This document shows positions 34,642 through 43,698 of a stretch of DNA of 64,000 nt, in pieces (position 1 is the first letter of the stretch; every line of letters starts with the position of its first letter). The translations under genes and the position numbers were made by a program. This stretch comes from Acidobacteriota bacterium (GTDB taxonomy: Bacteria > Acidobacteriota > Vicinamibacteria > Vicinamibacterales > SCN-69-37): NCBI GenBank assembly GCA_020853395.1, contig JADYYY010000017.1, forward strand, positions 19,802 to 83,801, in the 5' to 3' direction. The notes under the pieces are model-generated. The model was not told the origin of the DNA and did no database searches. It saw only the letters and a list, made by a program, of their open reading frames with translations.

Positions 34642-35961
34642 CTATGACTGACGCTGGCGGCGGTAGAACGGGATGCCGACGAGCAGCAGTCCCAGCCCCA
34701 TGAGCGAACTCGCCGGCGCCTCGACGAGCGTGTTCAGCACGAACACCGACGACACGAGGACGAACACGATCACCGTGAACGGGTAGCCGACGACGCGATA
34801 GGGCCGCTCCCACTCGGGGTGCCGCCGCCGCAGCACGATCACCGACAGCACGACCATCGTGAAGAAGATCCAGTTCGCGAACCCCGACATCGTGATGAGG
34901 TGCTCGTACCCGCCGGTGAGCGTCAGCACGCCCGCCCAGATCGACAGCGCCCAGATGGCGTTCGCGGGCGTCTGGAACCGCGGGTGCACGTCGGCCAGGG
35001 CCGGGAAGAACACGCCGTCGCGGGCCATCGCGTAGAACACGCGCGGCCCCGCCAGCACGTTGGCGGAGATGGCGCCGAACGTCGAGCAGACGATGGCGAG
35101 CGTGATGATCGTGGCGCCGGCGGGCCCGACCATCGCCGACATCGCGTCGGCCGCGACGCGCTGCGACCCGGCGATGCGCGCCGGCCCCAGCACGAAGTAG
35201 TACGCGAGGTTGGCGCTCACGTACACGGCGATGACGATCAGCACGCCGAGCACGATGCTGCGCGGCACGTTCCTCTGCGGGTCCCGGATCTCGCCGGCGA
35301 CGAAGCTGACGAACTGCCAGCCGTCGTAGGCGAAGAGCGTGGAAACCATGGCCAGCCCGACGGCCGAGAGCAGCCCAATCGATACGGCCGGCGGAAACAG
35401 CGGCTGCAGGTTCGCCGCGCTGCCTTGTCCGGTGACGATCGCGAGGCCGATCAGCAGCACGAGCCCTGAGACCTTGAGGATCGTGAACAGGTTCTGCACG
35501 CCCGCACCCTGCTTGACGCCGCGGGTGTTGATGAAGCCGAGCGCCACGAGCAGGACGAGGCCGAGCACTTTCTCGGCCCAGAGCGTCAGCGGAATGAAGA
35601 GCTTCAGGTAGAGCAGGAAGGCGCTCGTCAGCGCCGCGACCGAGCTCGGGATCGCGACGAGCATGATCGTCCAGCCGTACAGGTACGCCCAGAACGGCCC
35701 GTAGGCCTCGCGCATGTAGACGTACAGCCCGCCCGAGTGCGGCAGCATCGTGCCGAGCTCGGCGAGCGTGAGCGCCCCGCACAGCACGAGCAGCCCGGAG
35801 AAGACCCAGATGGCGATCACCATGCCGGGCTCCGGCACGCGCTGGGCGATCAGGCTGGGCACGACGAAGATGCCGGACCCGATGACCGAGCCCACGAGCA
35901 GCGCGGCACCGTCGAAGAAGCTCAGCTTGCGAGGCAGATCCGGCGCGCCGGGCGGGGTCAC
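34642..35961 (-). CDS. APC-family amino acid permease
   Basis: A 439-residue protein with 12 predicted hydrophobic segments. The first segment carries LLVGSVIGSGIFVVPSLIAQ, the substrate/backbone-binding GSGIF motif of APC transporters. ELGTMLPHSGGLYVYMREAYGPFWAYLYGW is the second family signature. It probably takes up or exchanges amino acids. It lies 40 nt downstream of a gamma-glutamyltransferase gene on the same strand, a suggestive pairing since that enzyme releases amino acids in the periplasm. GTG start with TACGCT 7 nt upstream and no ribosome binding site. Confidence 0.87.
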   Translation of the reverse strand: MTPPGAPDLPRKLSFFDGAALLVGSVIGSGIFVVPSLIAQRVPEPGMVIAIWVFSGLLVLCGALTLAELGTMLPHSGGLYVYMREAYGPFWAYLYGWTIMLVAIPSSVAALTSAFLLYLKLFIPLTLWAEKVLGLVLLVALGFINTRGVKQGAGVQNLFTILKVSGLVLLIGLAIVTGQGSAANLQPLFPPAVSIGLLSAVGLAMVSTLFAYDGWQFVSFVAGEIRDPQRNVPRSIVLGVLIVIAVYVSANLAYYFVLGPARIAGSQRVAADAMSAMVGPAGATIITLAIVCSTFGAISANVLAGPRVFYAMARDGVFFPALADVHPRFQTPANAIWALSIWAGVLTLTGGYEHLITMSGFANWIFFTMVVLSVIVLRRRHPEWERPYRVVGYPFTVIVFVLVSSVFVLNTLVEAPASSLMGLGLLLVGIPFYRRQRQS

Positions 35962-35968
35962 GCGGCGG

Positions 35969-35974
35969 AGCGTA
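35969..35974 (-). promoter_or_regulatory. -10-like box at leaderless spacing (APC permease)
   Basis: The minus strand reads TACGCT, then CCGCCGC, then GTG at 35961: a 7-nt gap. Confidence 0.35.
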
Positions 35975-36000
35975 CCACACGGACCGGCGGCGCCGGCCGA

Positions 36001-37752
36001 TCAGTAGCCGATCGCGAGCCCGTCCTTGCGGATGTCGGACGCGCCAGACAGCGCGCCCGTCTGCGGGTCGATCACGATGGCCTGGCCGCCGCCCATGAAC
36101 GTGCGGTGCTCCACGCCCTCCGGCGGCAGCACGCGCTGGTGGCCGCGCGCGACGAGCCCCTGAATCACTGCGTCGCCGAGCTCCGGCTCCATCATCACGC
36201 CCTTGCCGCTGATGTAGCGGACGCGCGGCGCGTCGATCGCCTGCTGCAGGTTGAGCCCGCGCTCGACCAGGTTCAGGAGCACCTGCACGTGCCCTTGCGT
36301 CTGGATGTCACCGCCCATCACGCCGTACGACATGAAGAGCTTGCCGTCCTTGAAGACCATCGCGGGCACGAGCGTGTGGAACGGCCGTTTGCCGGGCGCG
36401 TACAGGTTCGGATGATTCGCCTCGAGCGTGAAGCCCGTGCCGCGGTTGTGCAGCATGATGCCGGTATCGCCCGCCACGATCCCCGAGCCGAACGCGTTGA
36501 ACAGGCTGTTGATGAACGACACCGCGTTGCGGTCCTTGTCCACGATCGTGAAGTAGGTCGTATCCGCGCCCAGGTTGAACTGGCCGGGGGCCGGCACGTC
36601 GATCGCCTTCTCGGGGTCGATGAGCTTCCGGCGCTCGGCTGCGTACGGCTTGGCGATCAGCTCGGCCACCGGGAGCTTCGCGAACGCGGGATCGGCGATC
36701 CACCGGTTGCGATCGGCGAACGCGATCTTGGTCGCCTCGATCAGCGTGTGGTAGTAGCGCACCGGATCGCCCTTCATCGCCTGGAGATCGATGCCTTCCA
36801 GGATGTTGGCGAGGATGAGCCCCGTGAGCCCCTGGTTGTTCGGCGGCAGCTCGTACAGCGTGTAGCCCTTGTAGGTCGTCGAGATCGGCTGGACCCACTC
36901 GGCGGACTTCGCCTGGGCGGCGAAATCCTCCATCGAAAGATAGCCGCCGTGCTGCTGGACGTAGTCGACGATCGCCTTCGCGATCGGTCCTTTGTAGAAG
37001 GCGTCGCGGCCTCCGGCCGCGAGCGTCCGCAACGTGCGCGCGAGGTTTTTCTGGACGAAGATCGTGCCGGCGACCGGCGGCTGCCCGTTCAGCAGATAGG
37101 TCGACGCCGCCGCCTCGGTCTCCTGGAGCTTGCCGACCTCGGGAATCCAGTCGGCGGCGATCTTCTCGGCGACCGGGAAGCCCTGCTCGGCGTAGCCGAT
37201 CGCCGGCGCCAACAGCTCGGGCAGCCGCTTCGTCCCGTATTTCTCGAGCAGCGTGATCCAGCCGTCCACGGCGCCTGGCGTCGTGATCACCTCCATGCCC
37301 TTGAGCGGCATGGCGGTCATGTTCTTCTCGCGGAAGTGATCGAGCGTGAGCGCGCGCGGCGCCCGGCCGCTCGAGTTGAGCGCCTCGAGCTTCTGGGTCT
37401 TCGCCCAGTAGACCATCGCGAACGCGTCGCCGCCGACGCCCGTCATGCTCGGCTCGGTCACGTTGAGCATGGCCGCCACGGCGATCGCGGCGTCGACGGC
37501 ATTGCCGCCGTGCTCGAGGATCTCGAGGCCGACCTGCGAGGCGAGCGGCTGGCTGGTCGCGACCATGCCGTGCGTCGAGCGCACGACCGCGCGGTGCATC
37601 GGCACGCCGCTGAACCAGCCCCCGGCCTCCGCGCCACGCGCGGGCGCCGAGCCCGCCACCGGGGCCGGCTCGGGCCGGCCGCATCGCGCCGCACCGACGC
37701 CCATCGCCGTCACCATCATCACGAGGAGCCAGAGACGAGAGGAGATGCGCAT
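36001..37752 (-). CDS. ggt: gamma-glutamyltransferase
   Basis: A 583-residue proenzyme. A hydrophobic signal with a Cys near residue 24 may make it exported or a lipoprotein. Family signatures are STHGMVATSQPLASQVG, GGNAVDAAIA, GVGGDAFAM and PPNNQG. The maturation site is DTTYF, where Thr398 is the predicted autocatalytic nucleophile that becomes the N-terminus of the small subunit. FINSLFNAFGSGIVAGDTGIMLHN follows as in characterised enzymes. It cleaves gamma-glutamyl bonds, such as glutathione, in the periplasm. A GAGAAT box 7 nt before the ATG is a weak leaderless signal. Confidence 0.92.
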   Translation of the reverse strand: MRISSRLWLLVMMVTAMGVGAARCGRPEPAPVAGSAPARGAEAGGWFSGVPMHRAVVRSTHGMVATSQPLASQVGLEILEHGGNAVDAAIAVAAMLNVTEPSMTGVGGDAFAMVYWAKTQKLEALNSSGRAPRALTLDHFREKNMTAMPLKGMEVITTPGAVDGWITLLEKYGTKRLPELLAPAIGYAEQGFPVAEKIAADWIPEVGKLQETEAAASTYLLNGQPPVAGTIFVQKNLARTLRTLAAGGRDAFYKGPIAKAIVDYVQQHGGYLSMEDFAAQAKSAEWVQPISTTYKGYTLYELPPNNQGLTGLILANILEGIDLQAMKGDPVRYYHTLIEATKIAFADRNRWIADPAFAKLPVAELIAKPYAAERRKLIDPEKAIDVPAPGQFNLGADTTYFTIVDKDRNAVSFINSLFNAFGSGIVAGDTGIMLHNRGTGFTLEANHPNLYAPGKRPFHTLVPAMVFKDGKLFMSYGVMGGDIQTQGHVQVLLNLVERGLNLQQAIDAPRVRYISGKGVMMEPELGDAVIQGLVARGHQRVLPPEGVEHRTFMGGGQAIVIDPQTGALSGASDIRKDGLAIGY

Positions 37753-37905
37753 GGCGCCTATTCTCGTCTGCTTTCTCGGTACGACCAAGAGCCGGCTCGA
37801 AGAGCAGGCCGCACGAGACGCCGACTTGCCAAGCCGGCCACGATCGCCCATCCTAGCCGTCACTCGACGCACGCGGGTGCGACGGGTTCCATTCAGGAGG
37901 CATCC

Positions 37906-38349
37906 ATGTCGATTCGACAGGCGATCGGGGCCGCGGGGATCGTGCTCGCGTTCGGAGCTGGGTTCACCGCGCGCGGCATCATCGGAGACGCCGCGCCCAC
38001 GGTGCAGGCTCAGGGCAATCACGTCTGGGAGCTGCGCACCTACACGGCCGCACCCGGCAAGTGGGAGAACATCAACGCGCGATTCCGGAACCACACGCTG
38101 CGCCTCTTCGCCAAGCACGGCCAGTCCGGCGTCGCGTACCTGACGCCGACCGAAGGGTCGCTCAAAGGCAACACGCTGATCTACGTGCTGCAGCACGACA
38201 GCCGCGCGGCAGCCGACAAGTTCTGGGCGGCGTTCCAGGCCGATCCGGAATGGGTCAAGGCGAAGGCCGAGTCCGAGGCGAACGGCCCGATCACGTCGAA
38301 GGTCGAGCGCCTGTGGCTCGAGCCGACGGACTACTCGCAAGTCAAGTAA
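37906..38349 (+). CDS. exported NIPSNAP-family protein
   Basis: 147 residues. An N-terminal hydrophobic segment (about 6-25, IGAAGIVLAFGAGFTARG) ends near VQAQ. The following dimeric alpha/beta-barrel-type NIPSNAP domain has VWELRTYTAAPGKWENINARF and, at its end, KVERLWLEPTDYS. NIPSNAP proteins have no agreed enzymatic role in bacteria. AGGAGG at 37895-37900, 5 nt before the ATG, fixes the start. It is a single-gene unit ending in the nested hairpin at 38350-38430, and the ggt gene diverges from it. Confidence 0.85.
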   Translation: MSIRQAIGAAGIVLAFGAGFTARGIIGDAAPTVQAQGNHVWELRTYTAAPGKWENINARFRNHTLRLFAKHGQSGVAYLTPTEGSLKGNTLIYVLQHDSRAAADKFWAAFQADPEWVKAKAESEANGPITSKVERLWLEPTDYSQVK

Positions 38350-38430
38350 GGCTGACGGCTCGAGGCTTACGACTTAGAGAGAGCGGCTTACGGCTGAGCG
38401 CCGTAAGCCGCAAGCCCTGAGCCGTCAGCC
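38350..38430. terminator. nested hairpin between convergent genes
   Basis: The outer arms GGCTGACGGCTC (38350-38361) and GAGCCGTCAGCC (38419-38430) pair perfectly. The inner arms CGGCTTACGGC (38384-38394) and GCCGTAAGCCG (38400-38410) form an 11-bp stem with a 5-nt loop. A further AGGCTT/AAGCC pairing lies between them. The position immediately after one stop and 8 nt before the convergent stop fits a bidirectional terminator. Confidence 0.75.
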
Positions 38431-38437
38431 GCCCTTC

Positions 38438-41400
38438 TCACTTCATCGAGTTCAGGAACTCCAGCAGGTCCGCGATCTGCTGATGCGACAGGCCGCTCAG
38501 CAGGCCTTCAGGCATCGGCGAGATGCGCACGGCCTGGCGGGACGCGATGTCGGCCGCGCGCAGTTGGCGCGGCGCCTCGGCACCGACCTGCAGCGACACC
38601 GTGTCCGCCGTCTCGCCCTTGACGATGCCGGTGAGCTGCTCGCCGTTCTTCAGCGTGATGGTCACCGTCTGGTACTCGACGCCGATGGCATCGCTCGGAT
38701 TGATGATGCTGTCGAGCATCGCCTGCTTGCCGTACTTCGACCCGATGTGCGACAGGTCCGGCCCGATCTTCTCCGGACCGCTACCGAGGTTGTGGCACGC
38801 GGCGCAGCCGGCTTCGTTCTCGTACACTTTGCGCCCTTCGGCCGGCCGGCCGGCATAGCTCAGGTCGAGCTCGAACGCGGTCGGCACGACGCCGGACGCC
38901 GGCAGCGGAATCACCTTGGCCGCCCGCTGCCGCACCGCCACGTACGCGGGATCGCTCGGCATGGTCGTCCGCGCGGTGCGCAACTGCGCGGGGCCGAGCG
39001 CCCGGCCGCTCGCCGGCGGCGGCGTGGCGTAGTTGGTCAGGTTGCGCGCGAGCGCCGTCAGCTCGGTCGGCAGCTTTCCGGCTTCCGCGAGGTCGAGGAT
39101 CGCGTTCAGGCCCGGCACCGTCTTGGCCAGCAGCCGCAACGCTTCGGTGCGGACCTCGTTCGGCGCGTCGCTCTGGATGAGCTGCTGCGCCCAGCTCACT
39201 TCGGCCGCGGCGTTGAGCGTGCTGATCACGCGAATGGCGGCCGAACGGACCGGCGCCGGGCCGCTGTCGGCCAGGCTCTTCAGGTCCGCGACGTACTTCG
39301 GATCCTTCGTGCCGGCGATCGCTTCGACGGCCGCCGCGCGCGCGGGCGCCGCCGCGTCGGACTTGGCGAGCGCCATCAGATCCGGCAGGAACTGCTGATC
39401 GAGCGCCGGATCGGCGAGCGTCACCGCCGTGGCCTGAGCGCCCGGCAGCGTGAGGCCCTTGCGCACGACCGACGCGAAGGCCGGCGCTTTGCGCGCGTCC
39501 ATCCACCAACTGAACAGTTGATGGCTGTAGGCCGCGAACGCGCGCTCGGCCAGCGGCGCCGGCGAGTTCGCCGCGACGATGAACGACTCGATGGCGCGAG
39601 CCGCCTCCGGCCACTGCATCTGGCCGAGCGTGTCGATGGCGGCCTGCCGATCGGCCACCGGCGCGGACGTGCTGTTCATCGTGGCGATCAGGTCCGGCAC
39701 CGCGGTCTTCGGACGCATGCCCCAGACGAGCTGGCCGAACTGCGCGGCCGTCTTGCCGGGGTACTGCTGCGTGAGCCGCGCGTACAGCGCATCCTCGCGG
39801 CCACGGGCGGCGATGTTGAACGCTTCGAGATACCAGCGATCCGTGCCGTCGAACTGTCCGGCCAGCTCGACCATCGCGTCGAGCCACTCCTTGGACGGCG
39901 TGACCTGCTCCGGATAGGCGTACGGCGGCAGCATCAACGAGGGGCTCGCGTCGCGCAGCATCAACGCCACCTCGCGGCGCACGGCCGGCGACGGATCGCG
40001 CAGCACCGGCTTCGAGAACGCGAGCATGTCGGCACCGTTGGCGTGCGCGACACGCAGCGCGAGGACGCGGAAGCGCGGCTCGCGATGGCTCAACGCCTCC
40101 TTCAGCGCGCCGTTTCCAGCCGGGCCGAGCGAGCCGAGCAGCCACAGCGCCCGCGCCTTCACGACCGGATCGTTCTGTTTCCACAGGCTCTGCAGGAGCG
40201 ACACCGCTCCCTGCCCCTGCGACTTGATCGCCTGATAGGCGAGGTAGAAACGTGACTGGTTCGGCGAGCTGAACGCTTCGCGCAACCCGGCCGGCGTCGA
40301 GAGGTTCAGCGCCGGCACCGCCGGCTTGTTGCCCGTCGGCGCGAGCCGGTAGACGCGCCCCATCTTGCCCTCGGGGTCGCCCATCTGGTGACCGCCGACG
40401 CCCGGGTCGTACCAGTCCGCGACGAACACCGCGCCGTCGGGCGCCACGGCGACGTCGGACGGGCGCATCCACGTGTCGTCGCCGCCGGTCAGCACTTCCT
40501 CGACGCCGGCGACGAAGCCCGCGCCCACGACGTCCGTCGGGTACATCGCGAGACGCCGCGGTCCGGCATCGGCATGGAAGAGCTGATGCCGGTACTTCGA
40601 CGGCAGCAGCGTCCCCTCGTACACGAGCAGCCCGCACGGCGACCCGGCGCCGATCCGGTAGACATTGGGCGCCACACCAGGCAGCTCCTGGTGCCAGTGC
40701 GTGCTCCGATCTTCGGTCCAGGTGCGGTTCAGCGGCCCGCGGAAGCCGTAGTTGCCGCCTTCCATGTTGTACATGAGCCGCGTCTGCGCGTTCCCGTCAT
40801 CGTCGTTGTCGGTCTGCCAGACGTTGCCGAACGAGTCGACGGCCACCTCGTACGGATTTCGGAAGTTCTGGCCGAGCACCTCGAGGTTCGTGCCGTCGGG
40901 GTTCATCCGCATCACGACGCCTTCGTAGTAGCCGGGGGTCGGACGCGTGTTGGCGCCGGTGCCCTGCGTCTGGACGTGCCGGCCCGATCGGTCGGTGACG
41001 TCCATGCCGGTGTTGCCCTGGTTGAAGTAGTACTTGCCGTCGGGACCGAAGACGACCGCGTGCAGGCCGTGGTCGTGGTCGATGCCGGCGAACCCGGTCA
41101 GCAGCACTTCCTTGCTCAGGATCTTGTCGTCCTTGTCCTTCGTGTAGACGATGATATCGGGAGACTGCGAGACGTAGACCTTGTCGCCCAGCACCGCGAT
41201 GCCGAGGGGCACGCGGATGTCGGGGCTCTGATCGAACACCTTCGCGTTGTCGGCCGTGCCGTCCTGGTTCGTGTCCTCGAGGATCACGATGCGGTCGCCC
41301 TCGGGGCGCAGGTCCGGAAGATTGCGCGCCTTGCGGCGGTAGTTCTGGCCTTCGAGGACCCAGACGCGACCGCGTTCGTCGATCGTCATGTCGGTCGGGT

Positions 41401-41554
41401 TGGTGATCATCGGCTCGGACGCGAAGAGCTTGGCCTCGAGCCCCGGGGCGACCTTGAGGGCGCTCAACGTCTTGTCGGCGCTCTGCTGGCCGCGGACGCC
41501 CACGCCCACGCTGACCGCCATCAGGAACAGGAAGTAAGGGACGACTCGCTTCAT
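38438..41554 (-). CDS. PVC-type haem-binding/membrane-bound dehydrogenase-like protein
   Basis: 1038 residues. A signal peptide is followed by a beta-propeller 'putative membrane-bound dehydrogenase' domain (about 40-420; FASEPMITNPTDMTIDERGRV, DHDHGLHAVVFGPDGKYY), then HEAT-like alpha repeats (about 440-880) and a C-terminal monohaem cytochrome c domain with Cys917-AA-Cys920-His921 and a later Met-containing region. The family is common in Planctomycetes, Verrucomicrobia and Acidobacteria and is presumed to oxidise sugars or related substrates in the periplasm. The ATG at 41554 is chosen for the signal peptide that follows. Confidence 0.87.
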   Translation of the reverse strand: MKRVVPYFLFLMAVSVGVGVRGQQSADKTLSALKVAPGLEAKLFASEPMITNPTDMTIDERGRVWVLEGQNYRRKARNLPDLRPEGDRIVILEDTNQDGTADNAKVFDQSPDIRVPLGIAVLGDKVYVSQSPDIIVYTKDKDDKILSKEVLLTGFAGIDHDHGLHAVVFGPDGKYYFNQGNTGMDVTDRSGRHVQTQGTGANTRPTPGYYEGVVMRMNPDGTNLEVLGQNFRNPYEVAVDSFGNVWQTDNDDDGNAQTRLMYNMEGGNYGFRGPLNRTWTEDRSTHWHQELPGVAPNVYRIGAGSPCGLLVYEGTLLPSKYRHQLFHADAGPRRLAMYPTDVVGAGFVAGVEEVLTGGDDTWMRPSDVAVAPDGAVFVADWYDPGVGGHQMGDPEGKMGRVYRLAPTGNKPAVPALNLSTPAGLREAFSSPNQSRFYLAYQAIKSQGQGAVSLLQSLWKQNDPVVKARALWLLGSLGPAGNGALKEALSHREPRFRVLALRVAHANGADMLAFSKPVLRDPSPAVRREVALMLRDASPSLMLPPYAYPEQVTPSKEWLDAMVELAGQFDGTDRWYLEAFNIAARGREDALYARLTQQYPGKTAAQFGQLVWGMRPKTAVPDLIATMNSTSAPVADRQAAIDTLGQMQWPEAARAIESFIVAANSPAPLAERAFAAYSHQLFSWWMDARKAPAFASVVRKGLTLPGAQATAVTLADPALDQQFLPDLMALAKSDAAAPARAAAVEAIAGTKDPKYVADLKSLADSGPAPVRSAAIRVISTLNAAAEVSWAQQLIQSDAPNEVRTEALRLLAKTVPGLNAILDLAEAGKLPTELTALARNLTNYATPPPASGRALGPAQLRTARTTMPSDPAYVAVRQRAAKVIPLPASGVVPTAFELDLSYAGRPAEGRKVYENEAGCAACHNLGSGPEKIGPDLSHIGSKYGKQAMLDSIINPSDAIGVEYQTVTITLKNGEQLTGIVKGETADTVSLQVGAEAPRQLRAADIASRQAVRISPMPEGLLSGLSHQQIADLLEFLNSMK

Positions 41555-41613
41555 AGAGATCTCCGCCGGTCTGCCGGCTCCAATACGCAAGGAAGAGCGG
41601 TGTAACATCCTAC

Positions 41614-41737
41614 TCCGAACATCGGATCATCGGGGTATCGGGTCATCGGGACATCGGCATCGGAGCATCGGGCCCATCGGAACACCGGCCCGATCGAGCA
41701 TCGGGCCATCGAGATTGAGGTCCGATGACATGCCGAT
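41614..41737. repeat. degenerate CATCGG repeat between divergent genes
   Basis: About a dozen CATCGG/CATCGA words at irregular spacing (for example ATCGGATCATCGGGGTATCG), the reverse complement of the words at 7727-7851. It fills the gap between the haem-protein gene and the frameshifted exported-protein gene. Confidence 0.7.
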
Positions 41738-41770
41738 CTCCCGCGCGGCCACGCCTGATCGGAGTGTCCA

Positions 41771-42588
41771 ATGCGTCTCCAAGTTCTGCTCCTGACGACC
41801 GCCGCCCTCATCGCCGCGTTTGCGGTGCCGGCCGCGGCTCAAACGTTGAAGCTCGGCGAAGTCATGGTGTTTCTCACGCCCGACCTCAAACCCGAGGCGG
41901 ACCTCGCGGCCTTCGAGCGGCAGGTCACGACCGAGCTTGCGCCCGCCTGGGCGAAGGCGGCGCCGGGCATGTCGCTGCACCTCGTCAAGAAGGATCGCGG
42001 GCCGCGCCAGGGTCAGTACCTGCTGGTCTGGATCACCGACACGATCGCGCGGCACAAGAGCTACGAAGCCGCGTCGGGCGACGTCCCGTTCCGCGCCGCC
42101 GTCATGAGCCAGGCCGGCGATCCGCGCACGGCGCTCGCAGCGTATTCAAAGGGGCCTGGCACCTACAACGAGTACCACCTCGTGCATCCCGAGAACATCG
42201 GCGCCCCGCTGCCTTCCGTCGACGTCCTCGGTAATCACCACATCAAGGTGCGCCCGAGCGCGTGGCAGCGTTCGACACGTTCATCGGCGCGAAGCTCCAC
42301 CCGGCGGTGGGCAACCTGCAGCCGGACCTCCGCCTGCTCTACTACAAGCCGGTCCGAGGCGCCTCGCCCTCCGACTACATCACCGTCATCGCGCTCACGA
42401 AGGCGTCGCGCGACAAGTACTGGCCGAAGGGCGCGGACTCGGACGTCCTCAAGTCGACGTTCACCCCGCCCGTGAGGGCGCTGGCGACCGAGCTGGAAAC
42501 CTACCTCGTGCCCGGCACGTGGGGCACCGGCATGACGGCCGCCGTCTACGAAGCGAAGGAATGGGGGGACTGGACGGTGCTCAATTAG
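41771..42588 (+). pseudogene. exported protein of unknown function, frameshifted
   Basis: The first 167 codons (signal peptide MRLQVLLLTTAALIAAFAVPAAAQ, then TLKLGEVMVFLTPDLKPE and LGNHHIKVRPSAW) continue into noise in their own frame. From about 42262 the natural continuation (FDTFIGAKLHPAVGNLQPDL to EWGDWTVLN, stop 42588) is one base out of frame. Restoring a single base near 42270 would give one product of about 272 residues. There is no slippery heptamer, so a sequencing or assembly error or a recent mutation is more likely than programmed frameshifting. No family recognised. Confidence 0.7.
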
Positions 42589-42620
42589 CGCGCTCCCAAG
42601 AGCTTCCGGCCGCCCGATGC

Positions 42621-42626
42621 GATAAT
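42621..42626 (+). promoter_or_regulatory. -10-like box close to start (denD-like gene)
   Basis: GATAAT lies 8 nt before the ATG at 42635. No ribosome binding site is visible between them. Confidence 0.4.
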
Positions 42627-42634
42627 CCACGGCC

Positions 42635-43630
42635 ATGCACGTCGTCATCACCGGGGGCGCGGGGTTTCTGGGACAGCGGCTGGCGAAGGCGCTGCTCGAG
42701 CGCGGCACGCTGCGCGGCGCACGAGGTGGGCAGGAACGCATCGAGCAACTGACGCTCGTCGACGTCGGCACGAGCCCGCTGAGCGATCCGCGGATCCGCC
42801 ACGTGGCCGGCGACCTCGCCGATCCGGCGACGCTCGACCGCGTGATCGACCGCGACACGACGTCGATCTTTCATCTGGCGGCCGTCGTCAGCGGGCAGGC
42901 CGAAGCCGATCTCGATCTCGGGTTGCGGGTGAATCTCGATGCGTCGCGGCGTCTGTTCGATCGCTGCGGCCTGCTCGGTCATCGACCGCGGCTCGTGTTC
43001 ACGAGCTCGGTCGCCGTCTACGGTGGGGCACTGGCCGAAGGCGCCAGCGAGGCCACGGCTCCCAACCCTCAGACGTCGTACGGCACGCAGAAGGCGATGG
43101 CGGAGCTGCTGCTCGACGACTACTCGCGACGCGGTCTGGTCGATGGTCGCTCGCTGCGGCTGCCGACGATCGTGGTGCGGCCCGGCAAGCCGAACGCCGC
43201 GGCCTCGAGCTTCGCGAGCGGCATCATCCGCGAGCCTCTGAACGGCCAGCCGTCGGTCTGCCCGGTGCCGCCCGAGACGGTGATGTGGGTGCTCTCGCCG
43301 CCGACGGTCGTCGACGCCTTCATCCACGCGCACGAGCTGGCGGCCGAGGCGTTCGGCACGAGCCGCATCGTGAACGTGCCGGGCCTGTCGGTGTCGGTGC
43401 GGGAGATGGCCGACGCGCTCGAGCGCGTGGCCGGCCGCGAGGTCGGGCAGCGTGTCGAGTGGAAGGAGGATCCGGCGATCTGCCGGATCGCCGCGACCTG
43501 GCCCGGCACGCTGAACGCCTCGCGCGCCCTCGGCCTCGGATTCCGCGCCGACTCGGACTTCGACGACATCATCCGGCAGTACATGCGGGATGAGCTGGGA
43601 GCGCCCCGCGCCGAGGCGACGAGCCGGTGA
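42635..43630 (+). CDS. denD: NAD-dependent epimerase/dehydratase, D-erythronate dehydrogenase-like
   Basis: A 331-residue extended short-chain dehydrogenase. It has the NAD motif GGAGFLG (residues 7-13), catalytic Ser124/125 in TSSVAVYG, and Tyr149-x3-Lys153 in SYGTQKAM. VVRPGKPNAAASSFASGIIREPL is strongly reminiscent of D-erythronate dehydrogenases, which oxidise D-erythronate at C2 in a tetronate catabolic route. The partner genes of that route (a DUF1537 kinase, an isomerase and an aldolase-like decarboxylase) are not nearby, so the substrate assignment is tentative while the fold is not. Confidence 0.8.
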   Translation: MHVVITGGAGFLGQRLAKALLERGTLRGARGGQERIEQLTLVDVGTSPLSDPRIRHVAGDLADPATLDRVIDRDTTSIFHLAAVVSGQAEADLDLGLRVNLDASRRLFDRCGLLGHRPRLVFTSSVAVYGGALAEGASEATAPNPQTSYGTQKAMAELLLDDYSRRGLVDGRSLRLPTIVVRPGKPNAAASSFASGIIREPLNGQPSVCPVPPETVMWVLSPPTVVDAFIHAHELAAEAFGTSRIVNVPGLSVSVREMADALERVAGREVGQRVEWKEDPAICRIAATWPGTLNASRALGLGFRADSDFDDIIRQYMRDELGAPRAEATSR

Positions 43631-43698
43631 TGCGCGGCGCGTCACGTCGCCGCGCGATCGTGCGATCGTGTGCCTGCCGCCCGTGACCGCGCGCCACG

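Noticed and set aside
42240..42290. Programmed -1 frameshifting in the exported protein gene
   Set aside because: No slippery heptamer or downstream stem stands out; a sequence error or mutation is simpler.
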